This document shows positions 1 through 8,850 of a stretch of 34,130 bases of DNA, piece after piece. Both the position numbers and the translations under genes were made by a program. The stretch's first letter is position 1. Each line of letters begins with the position of its first letter. The stretch is from Acidobacteriota bacterium (GTDB lineage Bacteria; Acidobacteriota; Blastocatellia; HR10; J050): assembly GCA_003696865.1 (NCBI GenBank), contig RFHM01000183.1, positions 1-34,130 of the forward strand. The letters are read 5' to 3'. Under the pieces are notes generated by a model, which saw only the letters and a program-made list of their open reading frames with translations, had not been told where the DNA came from and ran no database searches.

Positions 1-1
1 C

Positions 2-148
2 ACCCTGGAGGAGATGGAACGCACCATGATCCAACAGGCCCTGGAACAAACCGGCTGGAACCAAACCCGCGCCGCCCACCTGCTCGGCATCTCGCGCGAT
101 TCCATCCGTTACAAGATGAGGAAGTATGGGATCGAGGAAAAGAAATGA
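2..148 (+). CDS. C-terminal fragment of sigma-54-dependent (NtrC-family) response regulator, Fis-type HTH; 5' end outside window
   Basis: Frame 2 reads TLEEMERTMIQQALEQTGWNQTRAAHLLGISRDSIRYKMRKYGIEEKK*, a typical Fis-family DNA-binding C-terminus. Confidence 0.88.
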   Translation, partial: TLEEMERTMIQQALEQTGWNQTRAAHLLGISRDSIRYKMRKYGIEEKK

Positions 149-263
149 GCCGGCCGACGTCCGCATCTAGGAAAGACGATCGACGAGGAGAAGATGATGT
201 TCATCGCTTCCTCTCTGACGATGAGGTCATCATCACCTTGATCCCCCCGTCGGATCGCTCGAA

Positions 264-1634
264 TCACCGCTTCAGTTCGTGGACCAGCTCGGTGAGCACC
301 TTCTTGGCATCGCCGAAGACCATCATCGTCTTGGGATCGTAGAACAACTCGTTGTCCACGCCGGCAAATCCCGGTGACAGACTGCGCTTGATGATCATCA
401 CCGATCGCGCCTTATCGACGTTGAGGATGGGCATGCCGTAAAGCGGACTGTCTTTCTTATATCGCGCCGCCGGATTGATGACATCATTGGCCCCCACGAC
501 GAGAGCGACATCGGTATTCTGGAAATCTTCGTTGATCTGATCCATATCATAGATCATGTCGTAGGGCACGTTTGCCTCGGCCAGCAGTACGTTCATGTGC
601 CCGGGCATCCGACCGGCCACCGGATGAATGGCGTACCGGACGGTGGCCCCGCGCTCCATGAGAATGGTAGCCAGTTCATGCAATACGTGCTGAGCCTGAG
701 CTACGGCCAGTCCGTATCCGGGAACGATGATGATGGACTGGGCGCTCTCCAACACCATGGCGGCATCTTCGGGCGTATACTCGGTGACCGGTCGACGCTC
801 GGCCGTCGCTGCCGCTCCGCCTCCGTCGGTGCCCACGGCGCCGAACAGGACATTGGCCAGAGACCGATTCATCGCTTTGCACATGATCTCGGTGAGAATG
901 AGCCCCGACGCGCCCACCAAAGCGCCGCTCACAATGAGGACGCTGTTGGAGAGAACGAATCCCGTCGCCGCCGCCGCCATTCCCGAATAGGAATTCAGCA
1001 ACGAAATGACGACCGGCATATCGGCACCGCCGATAGGAATGACCGAGAGGATGCCGAGGATGGTGGAGATGACGACGACGATCAACAACAGGGAACTCTG
1101 GGGGGCATCGAAAGCGAACAGCCCGCCCACGACCAGCGCACCCAGAAGAAGAAGCCCGTTCAAGAGATGATGAAGCGGAAGAACGATGGGCGCACCGCGG
1201 ATGATCCCCTGGAGTTTGGCAAACGCCACCAGGCTGCCGAAGAACGTCACCGTTCCGATGAGGACGCTGAGCACCATGGTGATGAGCACGTCCAGGCCCG
1301 GTCGCCCACTGAGTCGAACGAATTCGGCATACGCCACCAGCGCCGATGCCGCCCCACCGAATCCGTTGAACAGGGCGACCATTTGCGGCATGGCCGTCAT
1401 TTGAACGGTCTTTGCCGCATAGACGCCGATCGCCCCCCCGATGATCAAGCCAATGATGATGTGGGTGAAATCGATGATCTGCTTATCGAACAACGTCATC
1501 ACAATGGCCAGCAACATGCCGAGCATGGCCAGCGCATTGCCACGACGGGCGGTGCGGGGGGAACTGAGATCTTTCAGGCCGAAGATGAATAAGACCGCTG
1601 CCAACAGGTACACCAGATTGGTCACTGTGGACAT
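264..1634 (-). CDS. pntB: NAD(P) transhydrogenase subunit beta
   Basis: 456 aa; multi-TM N-terminus, then IIIVPGYGLAVAQAQH and GRMPGHMNVLLAEANVPYD...VALVVGANDVINPAA, the PntB NADP-binding (dIII) motifs. Confidence 0.97.
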   Translation of the reverse strand: MSTVTNLVYLLAAVLFIFGLKDLSSPRTARRGNALAMLGMLLAIVMTLFDKQIIDFTHIIIGLIIGGAIGVYAAKTVQMTAMPQMVALFNGFGGAASALVAYAEFVRLSGRPGLDVLITMVLSVLIGTVTFFGSLVAFAKLQGIIRGAPIVLPLHHLLNGLLLLGALVVGGLFAFDAPQSSLLLIVVVISTILGILSVIPIGGADMPVVISLLNSYSGMAAAATGFVLSNSVLIVSGALVGASGLILTEIMCKAMNRSLANVLFGAVGTDGGGAAATAERRPVTEYTPEDAAMVLESAQSIIIVPGYGLAVAQAQHVLHELATILMERGATVRYAIHPVAGRMPGHMNVLLAEANVPYDMIYDMDQINEDFQNTDVALVVGANDVINPAARYKKDSPLYGMPILNVDKARSVMIIKRSLSPGFAGVDNELFYDPKTMMVFGDAKKVLTELVHELKR

Positions 1635-1798
1635 CGATGATTCTCCTTCTGTGGATTGCCGATGTGCCGCTGGTCGAATCGCTGCGATCGTCGCATTCGA
1701 TTGAACTCCTGCTCCTCAGAGAGCGCCCATCGCCCGCCGGGGACGACACACCGACGACGAGGGCCTTCGGCTCTCCCCATCCTTGAAGACCTGGTCGA

Positions 1799-2101
1799 TT
1801 ACTTCTGATCGGTCCCCTTTTTGGCCGGCTTGAACATCTCCAGCATCCGATCGGTGACCAGGAAACCGCCGACGACGTTAATCGTGGCACAAATCACAGC
1901 CAATGTGCCGAGGATGGTGCTCAAGCCACTGTGACCAGCGCCCGCACTGATCAACGCCCCCACGATGGTAATCCCCGAGATGGCGTTGGATCCGGACATG
2001 AGCGGCGTATGAAGAAGCGGGGGGACTTTGGTGATGACTTCAAAACCGACGAAGATGGCGAGCACAAAGATATAAATGGATACGATGATCGACGCCGTCA
2101 T
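1799..2101 (-). CDS. pntAB: NAD(P) transhydrogenase subunit alpha, transmembrane part (alpha-2)
   Basis: 100 aa hydrophobic protein with FVGFEVITKVPPLLHTPLMSGSNAISGI, the conserved PntA transmembrane motif; lies between pntAA and pntB. Confidence 0.95.
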   Translation of the reverse strand: MTASIIVSIYIFVLAIFVGFEVITKVPPLLHTPLMSGSNAISGITIVGALISAGAGHSGLSTILGTLAVICATINVVGGFLVTDRMLEMFKPAKKGTDQK

Positions 2102-2107
2102 CAGAAC

Positions 2108-3268
2108 CTACCCTCCCGTTCGGACTTTCATGGCCTCCTTCACCATGTCGTTGATGATCTCCCCATTATGCGTCACGCACGCCCCGCGCGTGATCTCATC
2201 CTCGAAATCGAATGACTTCTCCGGCGAGGGGAACAGATGTCGGAACAGATTGACGACATTCTTGGCGTACATCTGACTGGCATGGACCGGGATGGTCGCC
2301 GCCAGGTTCACCGGGCCGAAGATGGTCACTCCCTGGTGTTCGATGATCTCGTTCGGCTTGGTCAGGGCGCAATTCCCTCCTTGCTCGGCGGCGAGATCGA
2401 CGATGATCGAGCCCGGGCGCAGCAGGTTGACCATCTCTTCGGTGATCAGCACGGGAGCGCGTTTGCCGAACACTTGCGCCGTGGTGATAATCACATCGAC
2501 TTTGGGCAATCGCTGGCTGATGACTTCGCGCTCTTTTTGCAGAAAAGCTTCGGACTGCTCCTTGGCATAGCCACCGGCCGTCTCCACATCTTCGGGCACT
2601 TCCATCTCGATGAACTGAGCGCCGAGACTCTGCACCTGCTCCTTGACTGCCGGGCGGGGATCAAATGCTTCGACTTTCGCGCCCAGCCGCTTCGCCGTGG
2701 CGATGGCCTGCAGGCCGGCCACGCCCGCGCCGAGCACGAGTACCGTCGCCGGGGGAATGGTGCCCGCCGCCGTCATCAGCAAGGGGAAAAACTTCCCCAA
2801 ATGATCGGCGGCCATGAGGACGGCCTTATATCCGGTGACCGTGGCCATCGAACTCAGCGCATCCATACTCTGGGCGCGCGTGATACGCGGGATCAGCTCC
2901 ATGGCGAAAGCGCTGATCTTCTTATCCAGGAGCTTCGCGATCGTCTCCATGTGAGATAATGGGGCGAGAAATCCGATCAGCACAGATCCCTCTCGTAACA
3001 AATCCACTTCCGACCGATTCGCCTTGGGATGCCAATCGAGAGGACGAACCTTGAAGATGACATCGGCCCGTTGATAGAGTTCGACGACGTCATCGATCAA
3101 CGTGGCACCCGCCGCTTCATACTCGGCGTCGGAGAACGAGGCGCCCGCTCCCGCGCCGATTTCCACCATGACGTCATGCTCCAGCTTGGTCAGAGTGGGG
3201 ACCAGAGAAGGGATTAACGCTACCCGCGTTTCCCCTTCCACAATCTCCTTCGGAATTCCAATTTTCAC
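2108..3268 (-). CDS. pntAA: NAD(P) transhydrogenase subunit alpha-1 (Re/Si-specific), GTG start
   Basis: 386 aa; MKIGIPKEIVEGETRVALIPS..., VLVLGAGVAGLQAIATAKRLGAKVEAFDPRP. SD-like GGGAGGTGTGAGG directly before the GTG start. Confidence 0.96.
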   Translation of the reverse strand: MKIGIPKEIVEGETRVALIPSLVPTLTKLEHDVMVEIGAGAGASFSDAEYEAAGATLIDDVVELYQRADVIFKVRPLDWHPKANRSEVDLLREGSVLIGFLAPLSHMETIAKLLDKKISAFAMELIPRITRAQSMDALSSMATVTGYKAVLMAADHLGKFFPLLMTAAGTIPPATVLVLGAGVAGLQAIATAKRLGAKVEAFDPRPAVKEQVQSLGAQFIEMEVPEDVETAGGYAKEQSEAFLQKEREVISQRLPKVDVIITTAQVFGKRAPVLITEEMVNLLRPGSIIVDLAAEQGGNCALTKPNEIIEHQGVTIFGPVNLAATIPVHASQMYAKNVVNLFRHLFPSPEKSFDFEDEITRGACVTHNGEIINDMVKEAMKVRTGG

Positions 3269-3516
3269 CTCACACCTCCCGGGTTATTGACTGCATCCAC
3301 ATGATATGTTGTCGCGAGACAGGCAATCGCTCGGATCGCGCGTCGCACTCTTTCGGAAGTTAAAAGAAAATTTAAAACATTACGTCCCGAAATGCCAGAC
3401 CGGATCACTTTTTTTGGAAGAGACGTCCTCAGAGTCACGCCCGACCGCCGTTCATCCCCGCCTCTCAGACCACCTTGATATCCCACCCCTATCCCTCCGG
3501 ATACCATACGCTCTCC

Positions 3517-4662
3517 CTAGGGCACCGTGGTGCGCACCGATCGCCGCTGGGGTTCGGGCGTAGGCCAGGCCAGCGCTCGGGCGAAGAGGCGCTCGTACTG
3601 ATCGGTGACCTTCTCCCAATCATAATGGGCCTTGACGCGCGCCATAGCCTTTTGCCGATAGAATCCGAGTACGTGAGGCTCGTCGATGATTCGTTGAAGG
3701 GTAGCCCTCAGCTCCTCGGCGTCTCGATAGTAGAGACCGGCGTCGCCCACCACTTCGCGGTTCTCGGGCGTCTCCAGCACCACGACGCAATTGCCGAAGC
3801 CCATCGCTTCGATCAACGCCGGATGCGTCCCGCCCACCTCGGTGGCGTGCACGTAACAATAGGCATGCTGCTGGAGGATGCGATAGGCTTCTCCGAACAC
3901 GAATCCGGTGAACAGAATCCGGTCATCGCGCGTGCGCCGCAGGCGACGAATATAGGCCTTCGCGTAAGGGGCATCTCCCACAATGACCAATTTCATGTTC
4001 GTTCGCACGCGTTCGAAAGCCTCGATGACCAGGTGGGCATTATTCTCCGGCTCCAATCGACTCACATAGAGGACGTACTGTTCGGGGAGAAGCCCGAAGG
4101 TCCGAAGCGCCTCGGGCTGGAAGCGCCGCTCGATCTCCGCACCGTAAGCGATCATCGCCGAATCCCGACCGTAATGCTGTCGATAATATCGCTGGATGAC
4201 GCGCGCATCGGTAACCAACAGGTGCGGGCGCCGTGCCGCCCACCATTCAGCCAGTCGATAATAGGCGCGCCCGAGCCAGTTCCATTTCTTGCGCCGGTGC
4301 TCGAGGCCATCCACATTCAATATGGTCTTTTTCCCCGAGAGCCGAACAATCTCGGCGGCGGGCACGTTGGCCGCATTGCATAGCAAGACGACATCATAGT
4401 CCCGGAAACAGGCGTGTATGGCGGCCAGCAGGGTGTGAACGACGGTATCCAAATATTTATGCTTGATGGTGGGCAGAACGACGAGTTCCACGCCCTTGTA
4501 GGCGCGGTCGGGAACGGACACATGATGGCGGCGACCATACACGGTCACTCGATGACCACGCCTGACCAGTCGCGTGCTCAACTGTTCGGCAAATGTCTCG
4601 AATCCTCCATAGTTCGCCGGAATGCCCCGTATTCCCATAATGGCAATTTTCATCGGTCTCAT
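3517..4662 (-). CDS. Glycosyltransferase (DUF1972/GT4-like)
   Basis: MKIAIMGIRGIPANYGGFETFAEQLSTRLVRRGHRVTVYGR and ATEVGGTHPALIEAMGFGNCVVV. The ORF track begins at 4740, but the ATG at 4662 forms an ATGA overlap with the upstream gene's stop and is the more likely start (or ATG at 4653). Confidence 0.9.
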   Translation of the reverse strand: MRPMKIAIMGIRGIPANYGGFETFAEQLSTRLVRRGHRVTVYGRRHHVSVPDRAYKGVELVVLPTIKHKYLDTVVHTLLAAIHACFRDYDVVLLCNAANVPAAEIVRLSGKKTILNVDGLEHRRKKWNWLGRAYYRLAEWWAARRPHLLVTDARVIQRYYRQHYGRDSAMIAYGAEIERRFQPEALRTFGLLPEQYVLYVSRLEPENNAHLVIEAFERVRTNMKLVIVGDAPYAKAYIRRLRRTRDDRILFTGFVFGEAYRILQQHAYCYVHATEVGGTHPALIEAMGFGNCVVVLETPENREVVGDAGLYYRDAEELRATLQRIIDEPHVLGFYRQKAMARVKAHYDWEKVTDQYERLFARALAWPTPEPQRRSVRTTVP

Positions 4663-5801
4663 CGCCTCGCTACCTCGATGGACGCGCGCGCGCCCACTTC
4701 CCGATAGACGGCCAGGGTCAACTCCGCCGTCCGATGCCACGAGAAGCGGGCAGCCTGCTGCACACTGCGCTCAGCCAACTCGTTGCGCAATTGACGATCT
4801 TCGATCACGCGAAGGATGGTCCGCGCCCAGGCTTCTTCATCATAGGGATCGACCATCAGGCCCGCCTCTCCAACGACCTCGGGTAACGACGAACTATTAC
4901 TGGTGATCACCGGCGTCCCACAGGCCATGGCTTCCAGGACGGGGAGACCAAATCCTTCAAATATGGAGGGATACACGAACACCGTTGCCCCACTATAGAG
5001 ATCGGGCAAATCGCTCTCCGGAACGTATCCGGTGAACACCATGTCCCCAGCATAGGGGGATCGATTCACCTCATGCAAGATATTCCGATACAACCAGGCG
5101 CGCTTCCCCACGATGACGAGCTGGTGACGAAAATCTTCGACCATCTCCCGCAATCGCGAGTAAGCCTTGATGAGTCGAGCCAGGTTCTTTCGCGGTTGAA
5201 GATTTCCGACGCTCAACAGGTACGGCCGTTCGATCCCATACTTCTTTTTCACCGCCTGAAGGCGCTCCTCATCCCGCGTAGGCCTGAATTCCGGACCCAC
5301 GCCGTTGGGCGTGACCACGACTTTTTCTGGTGGTAACCGGTAGGTGTTGATGATATCCCGTCGCGAGTATTCGGAGACGGTCAATACCTTGGCCGCCCGT
5401 CGCGCCGTATGAGGGATGGTTCGCCGGAAGAAAAATCGCTCTCGCGGCGTGAAAAATTGGGGGAAATGCTCGAACGAGAGATCATGAATGGTCACCACGA
5501 TCGGTTTGTGACAGAACGGAGGCGCCGTATATTGGACGTGGATGAGATCGACGCCGGCCCGATACATGGCCAGCGGAAAACTGACCGGAATCCGAGCATA
5601 TGGCGTATGCGGTCGGATGAGCTGGACGCGGACATTGGGAAAGCGTCCCTCCCACTGACGGGCCACCTCCGGTCGCGTGAAAAAGAGAACGTATTCGTTG
5701 AGGCGATCGATCTCGGCTAAGGCGAGAATGAGGTTCTTAATATAGGTTTCGTTCCCCGTCGATTGGCTCCCGATGGCATGAGCGTCGATTCCAATTCGCA
5801 T
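4659..5801 (-). CDS. Glycosyltransferase family 4 (GT-B)
   Basis: 380 aa; MRIGIDAHAIGSQSTGNETYIKNLI..., LLSVGNLQPRKNLARLIKAY, VYPSIFEGFGLPVLEAMACGTPVITSNSSSLPEVVGEAG. Confidence 0.94.
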   Translation of the reverse strand: MRIGIDAHAIGSQSTGNETYIKNLILALAEIDRLNEYVLFFTRPEVARQWEGRFPNVRVQLIRPHTPYARIPVSFPLAMYRAGVDLIHVQYTAPPFCHKPIVVTIHDLSFEHFPQFFTPRERFFFRRTIPHTARRAAKVLTVSEYSRRDIINTYRLPPEKVVVTPNGVGPEFRPTRDEERLQAVKKKYGIERPYLLSVGNLQPRKNLARLIKAYSRLREMVEDFRHQLVIVGKRAWLYRNILHEVNRSPYAGDMVFTGYVPESDLPDLYSGATVFVYPSIFEGFGLPVLEAMACGTPVITSNSSSLPEVVGEAGLMVDPYDEEAWARTILRVIEDRQLRNELAERSVQQAARFSWHRTAELTLAVYREVGARASIEVARR

Positions 5802-5963
5802 CGCCGGGGGGAAATATTACGGACTCCCGACGAAAAAAACAACCTGGGAGATGCGTCTCGGCGAGGGAGACTCCTCCGTCTCTCTGATCGATGGGGCGCA
5901 CTCTGAGAGCGTCAGCCACCGCCTTACGACTCAACCCGGTGACCGGAATCGCGTTCCACACAT

Positions 5964-6158
5964 TCAGGCCGCCTTGTGCTGCTCCGAACTGAGTACCCGA
6001 TAAATGAAGTAAATCACGAAGGCGACGATCCCCACCGCCAGCGCCACGTACACCAGGCTGACGACGAGGCCGAACACAACACCAAGAACCCAGAGCGCGA
6101 TTTTGATGATCACATATGCGGCGATGATGCCGACGATGATCTTGAGCAGTTTCATCAT
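5964..6158 (-). CDS. Small two-TM membrane protein of unknown function
   Basis: 64 aa, hydrophobic: MMKLLKIIVGIIAAYVIIKIALWVLGVVFGLVVSLVYVALAVGIVAFVIYFIYRVL; SD-like GGAGGG upstream of the ATG. Confidence 0.65.
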   Translation of the reverse strand: MMKLLKIIVGIIAAYVIIKIALWVLGVVFGLVVSLVYVALAVGIVAFVIYFIYRVLSSEQHKAA

Positions 6159-6217
6159 CTTTATTCCCTCCTCGATCTCTTCTCCACCACCGGGATGCTG
6201 AGTCCGCTCACCGGCCC

Positions 6218-7015
6218 TTACCTCTTGTCTCCCCTGGGGCGATCCGATGGGGAGTCGCGTTCACCGGAATCCGTCGCACCGGGTAGCCGGCCGGTGGGCG
6301 GCGAAAAGAGCGACGGCGTCACGAGGCGGAAATCAACCGAGAGCGGCTCCGATGGCTCCTCTCTCTGTGAGGCCCGCCACTGCCTGACGATGAGATAGAC
6401 GCCTCCGGCAATGAGCAGGAGCGGCCATAACCGCGCCAACCGAAGAGGCGTACTGAAGAACTGAAATACGTCGGTGAGCAAAAAGATGAGACCCAGCGCG
6501 ATGAGCAGGCCCGCCCAGGTCCGAACGTGATCCTGCAGGAAGCGTCGGAGCCGGAGATCTTCTTGAGTCGGATCGCTCCCAGTCCGAATGGCCCGCGCCG
6601 TCCGAACGGCATCCATGATGGAATAGAGATAGATGACGCCCCCACCACCGCCGAGCAGGGCCAATCCGGTGAGTTCGGCCAACTCCCACAGACCAACGAT
6701 GACGATGAAATACACAAACGCTTTGGTATGCTGGCGATTATAAGCCGCGCCCAACCCCGGCACGAGCGCGGCCAAGAAGGCCAGGACGGGCGATGGTCGC
6801 CATCCCATGGACCTCTCCGGATCGGCTCTGCCCGCCGATCGCAACAGTTCCACACCGCGCACGATACAATCCTGACAGTAGGCAAACCCCTTGATCCGAT
6901 GATCGCATCGGGGACAGAGCGGCCGGCCACAAGCCGAACACTGGATCATGGCGCGATGGGCCGGATGGTAGAAACATTTCATCATCATCACTCCACCTGT
7001 CGAAGAGATCCTCAC
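6218..7015 (-). CDS. Zinc-ribbon/B-box-like membrane protein with C-terminal LiaF/DUF5668-like TM segments
   Basis: N-terminal CFYHPAHRAMIQCSACGRPLCPRCDHRIKGFAYCQDC; several TM segments; GTGA overlap (7012-7015) with the anti-sigma gene. The true start may be an ATG shortly downstream after AGGTGGAG. Confidence 0.8.
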   Translation of the reverse strand: MRISSTGGVMMMKCFYHPAHRAMIQCSACGRPLCPRCDHRIKGFAYCQDCIVRGVELLRSAGRADPERSMGWRPSPVLAFLAALVPGLGAAYNRQHTKAFVYFIVIVGLWELAELTGLALLGGGGGVIYLYSIMDAVRTARAIRTGSDPTQEDLRLRRFLQDHVRTWAGLLIALGLIFLLTDVFQFFSTPLRLARLWPLLLIAGGVYLIVRQWRASQREEPSEPLSVDFRLVTPSLFSPPTGRLPGATDSGERDSPSDRPRGDKR

Positions 7016-7932
7016 CGGGGATCGCGGCCGATGGCCGGTCCTCCATGTCGCGTTCCGAGAGGAGCACCGGGCGATTGCGCTAACGGCTCTTTCTTCTTCT
7101 CTCCTCGCTCCCGGGGCGCACCAGAGGTGGGATATCCGACCCGGTCGGTCGTCTCAACAAACAGGTCGGCACCGAACCGGAGGACGCCACTCAACTGCGA
7201 TGTCACACGATGCCACCGGGAAGCGATTCGCCGTCCTTCCAATGAGCCGGAGCGGGCATGGGCGAACACCCGTTCGGCCTTGATCCTCGCCTGTCTATAG
7301 ACTCCGCTTAAGGTCATGTCGTCGGAGACCTCAACCAGGAGGAATCCCACTGTGGCCAGGGAGAGAATGACGGCCGTCATCCCCTCTGGCGCGAGGACGA
7401 GGCCAATGATTCGCGCGAGCTTCGCTCTCGTCTCCCCCCACCATCGACGAGCTATGGCTCTCCATTTTCGATGGATCGGTACCCGATCAATGCCCACAGT
7501 CGCCCTCATGATACGTCGCTGAAGATCGTCGGGTGCGGGCACGGCTCTCGCTTCGTGGCATAACTGGCGCGCCAGTCGAATACTGGTCAGAAGCCGCTGG
7601 CACCGAGGACAGGCCTGGAAGTGATCTTCGAAGATGTGATAATCGCTGGCCGAGATGTAGCCCTCAAAATAATCCAGGATCAACTCGTCGAAGACGGCAC
7701 AACTCATCATCGGGCCCGCCGGCGTCGCTCGAAGGATGCGGCTCACCAGATCCCCAGGCGGCTCGACGATGGCCGCCTGGCGACAGGCGGCCATGGTCGC
7801 TTGCACATCGCCGAGCAATTGACGACACGCCGGGCAACTCATCACGTGTTCGGCACACTGGGCGCGCACAGCCGGCGTCAACGTGCCATCCACATACTCG
7901 CCGATGATCTCCTGGAACTGCTCACACGTCAT
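7012..7932 (-). CDS. Anti-sigma factor with two tandem zf-HC2 (ZAS-like) domains and one TM helix
   Basis: MTCEQFQEIIGEYVDGTLTPAVRAQCAEHVMSCPACRQLL... and MSCAVFDELILDYFEGYISASDYHIFEDHFQACPRCQRLL...; TM GMTAVILSLATVGFLLVEV; directly downstream of the sigma factor gene. Confidence 0.9.
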   Translation of the reverse strand: MTCEQFQEIIGEYVDGTLTPAVRAQCAEHVMSCPACRQLLGDVQATMAACRQAAIVEPPGDLVSRILRATPAGPMMSCAVFDELILDYFEGYISASDYHIFEDHFQACPRCQRLLTSIRLARQLCHEARAVPAPDDLQRRIMRATVGIDRVPIHRKWRAIARRWWGETRAKLARIIGLVLAPEGMTAVILSLATVGFLLVEVSDDMTLSGVYRQARIKAERVFAHARSGSLEGRRIASRWHRVTSQLSGVLRFGADLFVETTDRVGYPTSGAPRERGEKKKEPLAQSPGAPLGTRHGGPAIGRDPR

Positions 7933-7936
7933 CTCA

Positions 7937-8539
7937 TCAAATCACCTTCATGCGACGTAAGATCTTGGCCAACTCGATGCGTCCCCGGTTGATGCGCGAT
8001 TTGACCGTTCCCTCTGGGATCTTCAACAAGTCTACGATCTCCTGGTAGGAAAGTTCCTCCAGATCTCGCAGGATGATGCAGGTCCGGAGTTCCGGAGATA
8101 ACTTGTTGATCGCCGCCTGGATCTGCTCGCTCAGCTGACGACGCTCCACCAGGCGCTGAGGGCTCTCGGCGCGACTTTTCAAGTGATAGGCGTGGGCCTC
8201 CAGCGTATCGCTGGCCTCGGTTGGCGTGCGGCCGCGTTTTCGCCAGTCATCGATGATGAGGTTTCTGGCCACTCGCATCAGCCAATTGGACAAGCTTCCC
8301 GCTTGGGGATCGTACTGATCCAGCGTGCGATAGATGCGCAGGAAAACCTCCTGAGTCAAATCCTCGGCCGCCTCGTGGGTTCCGACAAACCGATAGGCGA
8401 GACTGTAGATCCGCCGGGAGTACTGCTTGACGATCTCCTCCCAAGCCGCCTCATCCCCGGCCAGGCATTGTCGGACCAATTGGGCATCCTCGTTGGACAA
8501 TGCAACTTTTGCTCCCACTGACTCTTCTCTCGCTACCAA
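7937..8539 (-). CDS. ECF-type RNA polymerase sigma factor (sigma-24/RpoE-like)
   Basis: 200 aa; YRFVGTHEAAEDLTQEVFLRIYRTLDQYDP (region 2) and LSYQEIVDLLKIPEGTVKSRINRGRIELAKIL (region 4). The 5'-most start is a TTG; GTG at 8518 is a plausible alternative. Confidence 0.95.
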   Translation of the reverse strand: MVAREESVGAKVALSNEDAQLVRQCLAGDEAAWEEIVKQYSRRIYSLAYRFVGTHEAAEDLTQEVFLRIYRTLDQYDPQAGSLSNWLMRVARNLIIDDWRKRGRTPTEASDTLEAHAYHLKSRAESPQRLVERRQLSEQIQAAINKLSPELRTCIILRDLEELSYQEIVDLLKIPEGTVKSRINRGRIELAKILRRMKVI

Positions 8540-8567
8540 TTATCATGTGTTGACGCTCAATTTGCAA
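8539..8567 (-). promoter_or_regulatory. Candidate housekeeping (sigma-70-type) promoter for the ECF sigma module
   Basis: Minus strand TTGCAA-17 nt-GATAAT; the -10 overlaps the annotated TTG start codon, which argues for initiation at the downstream GTG (8518). Confidence 0.5.
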
Positions 8568-8850
8568 AACGAAAACGGAGTCAGAGAAGTTCCCCCCTGG
8601 GGCGATGAAGCGGCCGGCGAGTTCCCCACGGCGATCACATAACACACGCGATGAGAGAGGGTTAGCGTCGAAGAGGCGACCAGATGGAAGAGCGCATGCG
8701 ATCACCCGTGATCGGCCCACCATCCCGAGGCCGGCCGGCCCCGCTGGGACTCCCCATCGCCCGTGATCTGGAGAGCGGCCATCCCCTTGAATGGCGCTTG
8801 ACCTCCCCTGGTTTTTTCAGGTACTTTAGCATCTTCGAAACAGAGAGACC

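Noticed and set aside
597-1592. 331-aa plus-strand ORF opposite pntB
   Set aside because: Antisense shadow ORF of a clear PntB coding region; composition (D/H/R/Q rich) is typical of reverse-frame artefacts. The same reasoning applies to the plus-strand ORFs at 2237-2959, 3475-4383, 13986-14909, 23803-25182 and 29161-30585.
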